From assembly GCA_027335515.1 (NCBI GenBank), contig DAHWHT010000076.1, forward strand, positions 1 to 28,646: a DNA stretch of 28,646 nt, written 5' to 3'. Each line of letters opens with the position of its first letter. Position 1 is the stretch's first letter. The stretch is from Clostridia bacterium (GTDB taxonomy: Bacteria; Bacillota_E; RBS10-35; JAJYVN01). Positions 22,766-28,646 of the stretch are shown piece by piece. The position numbers were made by a program, and so were the translations under genes. Below the pieces are notes generated by a model. The model was not told the DNA's origin. It did no database searches and saw nothing but the letters and a program-made list of their open reading frames with translations.

Positions 22766-24550
22766 TTGCGCAAGACCAGACACCGAGGCTCGCTGCGCGG
22801 TGCCGTGCTGGCCGCGCTGACGGCGGTCGCCATGCTGTTGGTGCCTGCCGCGGCTATGGCGCAGACGGCCTACACGATCCACGTCAGCGGTCAGGGAGGC
22901 ACGTTAACCGGCGTGCAAGCGATTGCCCCCGACGGCACGGTCGTGGCCGGGCAGTCCGCCGGTTCCGGGGCCTACACGCTGACGGAGGGTACGCCAGGCC
23001 CGTTCACGATCGTCGGCAGCGGCACGACGACCCAACAGCGCACGGCCCAGGCCGTGTACAGCGGCGCGACCGTGTCGACGTCCACGTACCAGTCAAGCCT
23101 CACGCTGAGCCTGCCCGCCGTCATGCCCAGTGAGGTGACGGCGCCGTCGGGGATCCAACTCACGGCCGGCGCGTCCCGCAGCGTCGCCGTTTCGGTGTAC
23201 AACGCGACCTATGGGGCGGTTTCCAACGGCGCCCTGGTGGTGCTCACCCCGTCCAGCGGGCTGACCGCGACGGCCGGCGGCGCAACGCAGACGCAGGTGG
23301 GTTCGAGTGTTTACGCCGCCACCGTCGGCGGGACGGTGTATGCAAACCTGAACGCGTCCGTGGCCGGATCCTACATGCTCCATCTGACATCGGCCGGCGC
23401 GAACCTTGCCGACTACGGCTCCATTCCCGTGACGGTGTCCTCCCCCAGCGGCGTTACAGGCGGCGGGGGTGGGGTGCCGGTCTCCTCCGGAGGGGCACCG
23501 TCGGTCGGATCGGGCGTGACCGTCGACGGGGCCCAGGGCACGGTGGTGCTGGACCAGTCGTTCAGTGCCGTGGGGGCCCAGACCCTGACCACGTCCGACG
23601 GAGCCCTCACCCTGCAGGTGCCGGCCGGCGCCTTTGGCAGCAGCGGCACCGTGCAGTTCGAGGTGGTGGAGTTCGCCGCCCCGGCGGCCACGCAGCTGCT
23701 GTCGTCCTCGCACCTGGCCGCGTACGAGCAAAGCGCCGGGCTGGGCTTTGACTTTGTGGTCAAAGTCAACGGCACGGCGGTCAGCAGCGTGTCCCAGCCC
23801 ATCGCGGCATTGGTCCACCTCGGTCAAACTTCCGCCAAGTATACGGACCCGGCGAAGCTGGACCTGATGGCTCTGGGCAGCGGCGGATCCCTGAGTTTCC
23901 TCGGTGGGAACTGGAACGGTACGGCCTTGCAGGTGCCGCTGACCGCGCTTGGCGGGCCGGATCTGCTGCTGCAGGTCGCACCCACGTTCCCGGACGTGCC
24001 ACAGGGCTTTTGGGCCCGCAGCAACGTCGACCTGATGGCCTCGAAGTTCGTGATCCAGGGTTTCCCGGGCGGCAGCTTCCAGCCGCAGGGCAATGTGACC
24101 CGGGCTCAGTTCACGGCCATGCTGTTGCGCATGCTGAACATCCCCGTGGACACCCAGGCCACCGTGACCTTCCAGGACGTGCCCCAGGGCGCCTGGTACT
24201 ACGGGGCGGTGGCGACGGCGGCTTCCAAGGGGATCGTCCAAGGATACAGTTCTACGACCTTCGGCCCGAACGATCCGATCACGCGTGAGCAGTTGGTGAC
24301 CATGTTCGTGCGGGCCATGCTCCAAAACCACTGGGCGTCGACGGCGGACGCCGCCAGCGGCCAGCAGACGATGAACAACACCTTCACCGACGTCGGCCAG
24401 GTCAACTCCTACGCCTTGACCGACATGCAGATTGCGGTCGCCCACGGACTGGTCAAGGGCGTCACGCCCACCACCATTGATCCGCTGGGTCTGACGACCC
24501 GGGCCCAGGCGGCCACCTGGGTGGCCCGCCTCTTCCGCGACTTCATGTGA
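22766..24550 (+). CDS. Secreted surface protein with three C-terminal SLH domains
   Basis: 594 residues from TTG 22766. A Sec signal peptide ends in PAAAMA before QTAY (cleavage after about residue 32). The middle is Ser/Thr/Gly/Val-rich beta-sandwich-like sequence (about 33-405), with a Gly-rich linker near residue 230. Three SLH domains follow, opening with FPDVPQGFWA (about residue 408), FQDVPQGAWYYGAV (about 469) and FTDVGQVNSYALTD (about 540). The first two carry the usual GFPGGSFQPQGNVTRAQF-type ending. SLH trimers bind pyruvylated secondary cell-wall polymer, so the protein sits on the cell wall or in the S-layer. It has its own ribosome-loading tract and a strong terminator hairpin, so it is probably a single-gene transcript. 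The role of the middle part is unknown. Confidence 0.92.
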   Translation: MRKTRHRGSLRGAVLAALTAVAMLLVPAAAMAQTAYTIHVSGQGGTLTGVQAIAPDGTVVAGQSAGSGAYTLTEGTPGPFTIVGSGTTTQQRTAQAVYSGATVSTSTYQSSLTLSLPAVMPSEVTAPSGIQLTAGASRSVAVSVYNATYGAVSNGALVVLTPSSGLTATAGGATQTQVGSSVYAATVGGTVYANLNASVAGSYMLHLTSAGANLADYGSIPVTVSSPSGVTGGGGGVPVSSGGAPSVGSGVTVDGAQGTVVLDQSFSAVGAQTLTTSDGALTLQVPAGAFGSSGTVQFEVVEFAAPAATQLLSSSHLAAYEQSAGLGFDFVVKVNGTAVSSVSQPIAALVHLGQTSAKYTDPAKLDLMALGSGGSLSFLGGNWNGTALQVPLTALGGPDLLLQVAPTFPDVPQGFWARSNVDLMASKFVIQGFPGGSFQPQGNVTRAQFTAMLLRMLNIPVDTQATVTFQDVPQGAWYYGAVATAASKGIVQGYSSTTFGPNDPITREQLVTMFVRAMLQNHWASTADAASGQQTMNNTFTDVGQVNSYALTDMQIAVAHGLVKGVTPTTIDPLGLTTRAQAATWVARLFRDFM

Positions 24551-24577
24551 GGCGGAGACATCGCGGGGCGCCATACG

Positions 24578-24610
24578 GCAGGGGCCGGGGATCTCTTCCC
24601 CGGCCCCTGC
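24578..24610 (+). terminator. Strong terminator hairpin after the SLH-protein gene
   Basis: A perfect 13-bp stem (24578-24590 with 24598-24610), nearly all G-C, around the loop ATCTCTT, 27 bases after the stop codon. No long T-tract follows, but the stem is among the strongest I noticed in the window. Confidence 0.8.
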
Positions 24611-24734
24611 TGCGTGTGATGGGGATGGTTTCCACCCGGGTCTGTCACCCCCAGGACGGTCTGTCCCGCCTGCGAACAACCATCGGGGACGGCCGCGGGA
24701 TTCGCGGCAGCCAGGCGGGAGGGGGCGTGGACGG

Positions 24735-25640
24735 TTGGCCGCAACGGCGGAGGCGCGTGGGGCGTACGCGGACGGCGTCCCGTCCTGCGGGGTGTATGTG
24801 CAGACCTTTGGCGGCTTTTGTCTCTACTGCGACGGCGTCCCGGTGCCGGCCCGGGCCTGGCGGCGGGGGGCCGCGCGACGCCTGCTGGTGTGTCTGCTGC
24901 TGGCGGATGGTCATTTTGTTCGCCGTGTCCAGCTGTCCGAGGCCCTGTGGCCGGAACTGGGTGCCGCTTCGGCGGCCGCCAGTCTGCGGGTGACGCTGCA
25001 CGCCCTGCGCCGGGTGCTGCAGCCGGGTCTGCCCCCCCGCGCCCCCAGTGCATACCTTGAGGTCGGTCCTTCCGGCTGCCGCCTGTCGCCGCGTGCGGGC
25101 GTGCGATGGGACGTGGGCGATTTGCGTCTGGCCCTGCGGCAGGCGGCGGCCGCCGCGGATGAGGCGACGGCCGCTGAGGCCCTGGCCCGGGGGTTGGTGC
25201 GGGTGCGCGGCCCCTGGCTGGCGGAAGAGGCGTCGGGGTACGCCGCCTTCGCCGGCTGGCAGTGGCGGTTGACGGCCGAGGCCGTGGGGGCGGCGACGCG
25301 TTTGGCGGAGATGGGCCTGGGCGGCGGTCGCCCGGACGCCGCGATCCACTGGGCCGGACGAGCCCTCGACCTGGATCCCGTGGCCGAATCGGCCCAGGCG
25401 CTGGTGGTCCGGGCGCTGGCGGCGCGCGGTCTGACGGTCCAGGCCCGCGCCGCGTACATCGCCGGCTGCCGCCAACTGCGTGAGCAGTTCGATATGGATC
25501 CCGGGCCTGAGCTGCGCCGGGCCGCGGTGGAGGCCGGCGTGCTTGGGTTGTCCGCCTCGCAGCGGGTTCCGGTGGAAATGCCGCGTGGACCACGGTCCTT
25601 TGCGCATCCGCAGGCGGTGGGCGGGTCGGCCGCGCCGTAG
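24735..25640 (+). CDS. BTAD-domain transcriptional regulator (SARP-like)
   Basis: 301 residues from TTG 24735, with GGGAGGGGG about 9 bases upstream; GTG 24792 in frame is an alternative. Residues about 20-95 form an OmpR-type winged helix: VYVQTFGGFCLYCDGVPVPA, RRLLVCLLLADG, LSEALWPELGAASAAASLRV then TLHALRRVL. Residues about 115-285 are a helical BTAD module of tetratricopeptide type, with AGRALDLDPVAESAQALVVR then ALAARG and the ending REQFDMDPGPELRRA, a hallmark of the family. It lacks an NB-ARC or other ATPase domain, so it is a minimal one-component activator. The nearest candidates for control are the SLH gene before it and the amidohydrolase after it, but nothing in the sequence proves a target. 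Confidence 0.88.
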   Translation: MAATAEARGAYADGVPSCGVYVQTFGGFCLYCDGVPVPARAWRRGAARRLLVCLLLADGHFVRRVQLSEALWPELGAASAAASLRVTLHALRRVLQPGLPPRAPSAYLEVGPSGCRLSPRAGVRWDVGDLRLALRQAAAAADEATAAEALARGLVRVRGPWLAEEASGYAAFAGWQWRLTAEAVGAATRLAEMGLGGGRPDAAIHWAGRALDLDPVAESAQALVVRALAARGLTVQARAAYIAGCRQLREQFDMDPGPELRRAAVEAGVLGLSASQRVPVEMPRGPRSFAHPQAVGGSAAP

Positions 25641-26072
25641 CGGGACCCCGGCCGCACCAGCGACGGGGGCGATGCGCCCCGACGGACCCCGGGCCCCGCC
25701 CAACCGCGACGCAGGCACCGCAACCGCTGTGCATGTCTGGTGGGCAGGAATGCATGCGTGCCCTGCATGCGCCAGGGGAGGGCGCCGTGGCACGCTGGGC
25801 TGGGGATCGACGGTTGCGGCGACGCGCTGGTCGCGGTGGCGGACCGGGCGAGGCTGCCCTATGGGTGCCGGGCCCTTTCCGAGCGACGCTGCTGCGGCTG
25901 TTTTCCAATCCGCTGACGGATCTGTGGACCGGCCGCCGCGCCGCGCGTCAGGTGTTGCCGGGGGTGGCGTGATCCGCGATCGGTAACTGCGATCCTGGCC
26001 AAGGACCGGGCCACCCTCGCGAAGCTGGGGGAATAGGGTGGCGGCGGGGGGCCGGATCCCCGCGCGCCCTCG
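25641..26072. other. Intergenic stretch between convergent genes, possible short ORF
   Basis: 432 bases between the BTAD gene and the leftward amidohydrolase gene. A short rightward frame from ATG 25754 (AGGAA just upstream) to 25972 would give 72 residues rich in Arg and Gly; I do not recognise it and think it is probably not a gene. TGCATGCG occurs twice (25751-25758 and 25764-25771). An 8-bp inverted repeat, GCCACCCT and AGGGTGGC, lies at 26010-26042. Confidence 0.4.
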
Positions 26073-26097
26073 TCAGGGGGCGGCGGGGGGATCCGGC
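26051..26097 (-). terminator. 11-bp inverted repeat spanning the amidohydrolase stop codon
   Basis: GCCGGATCCCC (26051-26061) pairs perfectly with GGGGATCCGGC (26087-26097) across a 25-base loop that contains the stop codon at 26073-26075. A second inverted repeat (26010-26042) lies just downstream on that strand. Together they may end transcription from both convergent genes. The long loop makes a classic intrinsic terminator uncertain. Confidence 0.4.
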
Positions 26098-26924
26098 AGG
26101 CGCAGCAGACGGGCGGCGTTGCCGAAGTAGACGGCCCGGCGGGTCTCGGCGGACAGCGGCAGGTCGTCCAGGAACGTCGCGATGTCGATGCGCTGGTCCG
26201 CGGTCAGCAGGTCGGTGCCAAACAGCAGCTTGTGCCGCTGGCGCTCAAGGAAGCCGACGGCGTGTGCCGGATCGCGCGCCAGGGCGTTGTAGCCGGAGTG
26301 GGCCGACAGATCCGCCATCAGGTTGGGGTGGCCGCTGAGCAGGGTCTCGACGCGGCCTCCAGGTACGACCGGTCCCGTCGGGTAGGACGCCTGGGGGTCG
26401 ACCTCGGCAGAGATCTCCCGCCAGAAGTACTGCGCATGCCCGATGAAGGTCACCTCCGGGTAGTCCCGCAGCAGGCGCTCCAGTCCGGGTAGGCCCGGCG
26501 CGTCGCGGTTGATCCAGCGGTCGATGTGGAGCAGCACCGGCAGCCGCAGGCGGGCGCAGGCCTCATAGACACGTCGTTGCATGGGATCGTCGATGGGGAG
26601 GCCGCAGAGGTTTTCGCCGAAGCCGCGGCAGCCGGCGGCGGCATACTCGGCCAGGAGCGGATAGGGGTCGAAGGACCCGGGGTAGCGGTGGCGCGGGTCG
26701 CAGGCGCAAAAGGGGATCAGGCGGTCGGGGTGGCGGGCGCAGGCGTCGAGCACCTGGGTCGTGGGAACGTAGTAGTCGAGTTCCTCCGGGCTCTCGACGG
26801 CGAGCACCACCGCCTGGTGGGTGCCCATTTGGTCCAGGCGCGCCAGCAACCCCTCCGCGGTCAGGCCGGGATCGCTGCGGCGCAGGCGGCCCAGGTGCGT
26901 GTGCGTGTCGATTCGCGGGACCAC
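26073..26924 (-). CDS. TIM-barrel metal-dependent amidohydrolase (amidohydrolase_2 family)
   Basis: 283 residues from GTG 26924, behind GGGAGGTGA with a 5-base gap; this start places the metal motif at once (RIDTHTHLG). Metal-ligand positions of the family are visible: HTH near the start, a mid-barrel His in LLHIDRW, a later His in IGHAQYFW and the Asp in FGTDLLTADQ. The family includes decarboxylases (ACMSD-like), lactonases acting on sugar lactones, and uronate-related hydrolases. The short EELDYYVPTTQVLDACARHP region with IPFCACDPRH fits the lactonase/decarboxylase branch. In a sugar-rich neighbourhood a lactone hydrolase is attractive, but that is inference. It diverges from the membrane glycosyltransferase gene. 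Confidence 0.85.
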   Translation of the reverse strand: MVPRIDTHTHLGRLRRSDPGLTAEGLLARLDQMGTHQAVVLAVESPEELDYYVPTTQVLDACARHPDRLIPFCACDPRHRYPGSFDPYPLLAEYAAAGCRGFGENLCGLPIDDPMQRRVYEACARLRLPVLLHIDRWINRDAPGLPGLERLLRDYPEVTFIGHAQYFWREISAEVDPQASYPTGPVVPGGRVETLLSGHPNLMADLSAHSGYNALARDPAHAVGFLERQRHKLLFGTDLLTADQRIDIATFLDDLPLSAETRRAVYFGNAARLLRLPDPPAAP

Positions 26925-27102
26925 GGCGATCACCTCCCGCCATCGGGCCGCGTGTCCGTCCGACCGGCGTTGGTTTCCATGCCGCTGACCGTCGTCCTCC
27001 GGCGGCGTGTCGGCGGTTTGCGCGGCCGGTCGTGGCCAGGGCGTTGGGATCGGGTCGGGTGGCAGGTGCGGGCGATGGCGTGCCGAAGGGCGCGAGCCGG
27101 GG

Positions 27103-28646
27103 GTGGCCGGCGTGCGGGCGCTTGGGCGGGGTCTGCGCACCGCGTGGGCCAGCGCCCGCCGGGAGGCCCTCTGGGGCGATGTGGCCGCCGTGTGTCTGTT
27201 GGCGGCGGTGGCGTTGTTTGTGTACCTGCACAGCTTTCGCTCAGGCATGGACCTCCTGGACGAAGGCTTCGAGTATCAGCTGGCGAGCCGTATCCTTCAG
27301 GGCGAGGTGCCCTACCGCAACTTCTTCACGGTGGTCACGCCGCTCGCCTTTTATTGGCAGGCCCTGCTGATCGCGCTTTTTGGCCCGGGCATGATCGTCG
27401 GCCGCACCGCGAATCTGCTGTGCGGGGTGGCGACGGCTGTCCTGCTGTATTTGGTGGGGCGCCGTCTGGCCGGCCGGCCGCTCGCCCTGCTGGCCGCCCT
27501 GGCCGCCATCCCCTGGGGTGTCCCCTGGTGGCCCCAGCCCAACTACTCCTGGTACGTCATCCTGCTGGGACTGACGGCCGCCTGGGCGGCGCTGCGCGCG
27601 GCCGACGGCCGGGGCCGCTGGTGGCCGGCCGGTATCTGGGCCGCGGCGGCGGTGCTGACCAAGCAGAACGTCGGCCTGGCCACGGCCGCGGCCCTCGGTC
27701 TGTATGCGCTGTGGCGCGGCGGCTGGCCGGGGGTGCGCGGCTACGCCATGGGCCTGGGCGGGCCGATCGCGGCCCTGGTCGCCTACCTCGGGGCGGGCGG
27801 GGCCTTGGGCGCCTTCTGGTACGATACGGTCGGCTTCGCCCTGGCGCACTTCCCGGCGGCGGCCCGCATCGGCTACCCGCCCCTGGGCCCGCTGCTGGCG
27901 GGGCTTTCGCGGGGGCGGGGCGGAGCGCAGGCCCTGGTGACGTACCTGCCCCAGGCCGTGTTGGCGGCCGGGGTGCCCGTGCTCCTGGCGGGGGCGGTGA
28001 CCCGCCGTCCCTGGCTGCCCGAGGGCGTGCTGGCCTGGTGCCTGACGCTGGCCGCCCTGACGATCGCCTACCCGCGTTCGGACTTCGTGCACATCGACTA
28101 CGCGCTGGCCCCCGCCTTTTTGGGGCTTGGCTGGCTGCTGTGGCGGTTGTGCGGGGGACGGCGCTGGCTTTTGCCGCTGCCGGCGCTGTTGCTGCTGGCG
28201 CTGACGACCGCCGCCTGGCCCCGGGGTTTGGGGTGGCACTTCCGCGGGGGCGGTGTGCCCATCGGTGTGCCCCTCACGGCCGGCCTGCGGGTGGCGCCGG
28301 GCGCGGCCGCCATGATGCGCGCCGCCGTGGCCGGGATCGACCGCACGGTGCCACCCGGCCGGCCCGTGCTGATCCTGCCGTGGGCCAACCTCTTTTACTA
28401 CCTCGCCGACCGGCCCAACCCCACACCCTACGACCTGGACATCACCCTGAACATGCCTCCCGGGGGCAACACCCAGATTGCGGCGATCCTGGAGCGGACC
28501 CATTGCCCCGTCTTCTACTGGCCCCACAGTGGCATCAGCCAGCCGTTTTCCATCTACGGGGCGCCTGTTCTGGCCGAGCTGCGCGCCCACTACCGCCTGA
28601 GCGGCCAAGCCGGACCGTTTCAGATCTGGCGCTGGAACGGGGGGTG
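27103..28646 (+). CDS. Multi-pass GT-C glycosyltransferase, ArnT/PMT-like (3' end at window edge)
   Basis: About 514 residues are visible from GTG 27103 (GTG 27112 is an alternative). The last two bases are TG in the codon position after NGG, so the stop is probably just outside. A cytoplasmic lead is followed by about ten hydrophobic helices. The first external loop carries SGMDLLDEGFEYQLASRILQ then GEVPYRNFFTVVTPL, matching the acidic DE motif and the G-x-x-P-Y motif of GT-C enzymes of the GT39/ArnT/GT83 type that use polyprenyl-phosphate sugars. The C-terminal part from about residue 395 is an extracytoplasmic globular domain. It probably glycosylates a cell-surface lipid, polymer or protein; the nearby SLH protein is one conceivable acceptor. 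The substrate is unknown. Confidence 0.83.
   Translation, partial: MAGVRALGRGLRTAWASARREALWGDVAAVCLLAAVALFVYLHSFRSGMDLLDEGFEYQLASRILQGEVPYRNFFTVVTPLAFYWQALLIALFGPGMIVGRTANLLCGVATAVLLYLVGRRLAGRPLALLAALAAIPWGVPWWPQPNYSWYVILLGLTAAWAALRAADGRGRWWPAGIWAAAAVLTKQNVGLATAAALGLYALWRGGWPGVRGYAMGLGGPIAALVAYLGAGGALGAFWYDTVGFALAHFPAAARIGYPPLGPLLAGLSRGRGGAQALVTYLPQAVLAAGVPVLLAGAVTRRPWLPEGVLAWCLTLAALTIAYPRSDFVHIDYALAPAFLGLGWLLWRLCGGRRWLLPLPALLLLALTTAAWPRGLGWHFRGGGVPIGVPLTAGLRVAPGAAAMMRAAVAGIDRTVPPGRPVLILPWANLFYYLADRPNPTPYDLDITLNMPPGGNTQIAAILERTHCPVFYWPHSGISQPFSIYGAPVLAELRAHYRLSGQAGPFQIWRWNGG

Noticed and set aside
25733..25972. Small protein gene of 79 codons between the BTAD and amidohydrolase genes
   Set aside because: No ribosome site at the first ATG, no recognisable motif, and all frames in this area stay open at similar length.

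Overview
The window looks like a chromosomal segment of a GC-rich, single-membrane bacterium, most likely a high-GC Firmicute (Symbiobacterium, Thermaerobacter or Sulfobacillus-like), though I cannot name the genus. The reasons are a secreted protein with three S-layer homology (SLH) domains, several lipoproteins with clear lipoboxes, a single-chain pyruvate carboxylase, a BTAD-type regulator, strong GGAGG-like ribosome binding sites, and frequent GTG and TTG starts. No rRNA, tRNA, CRISPR array or intact insertion sequence was seen.

Left part (1-7132). The window opens inside a fused double ABC exporter whose two ATPase domains have both lost their Walker and signature motifs. A Tat-like sugar-binding lipoprotein follows with no permease beside it. 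Two gene remnants come next (an acetyltransferase start and the front part of a cytochrome P450). A leftward ROK-kinase and SIS-isomerase pair ends this part.

Central carbohydrate locus (7343-14417, rightward). It holds a DapA/KDG-aldolase-family lyase, a propeller plus alpha/alpha-toroid protein coupled to it by a GTGA overlap, a pectate-lyase-like beta-helix fused to an AraC-type DNA-binding domain, a CBM9-like lipoprotein, and a Tat-type lipoprotein that is a close paralogue of the fused beta-helix. With the divergent kinase and isomerase this looks like a sugar or uronate capture-and-catabolism island. The beta-helix/AraC fusion is its most unusual part: the same fold appears once on the cell surface and once attached to a DNA-binding domain in the cytoplasm. 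Its ligand and targets are inferred, not shown.

Right part (14444-28646). Pyruvate carboxylase (leftward) and metE (rightward) diverge from a 449-base region. An orphan trpA follows metE, then wreckage of two sugar-ABC permease genes (a deleted MalF with an in-frame stop, and a truncated, frameshifted MalG). Next come the SLH protein with a strong ribosome-loading tract and a 13-bp terminator hairpin, a BTAD regulator, a leftward TIM-barrel amidohydrolase, and a multi-pass GT-C glycosyltransferase that runs off the window end.
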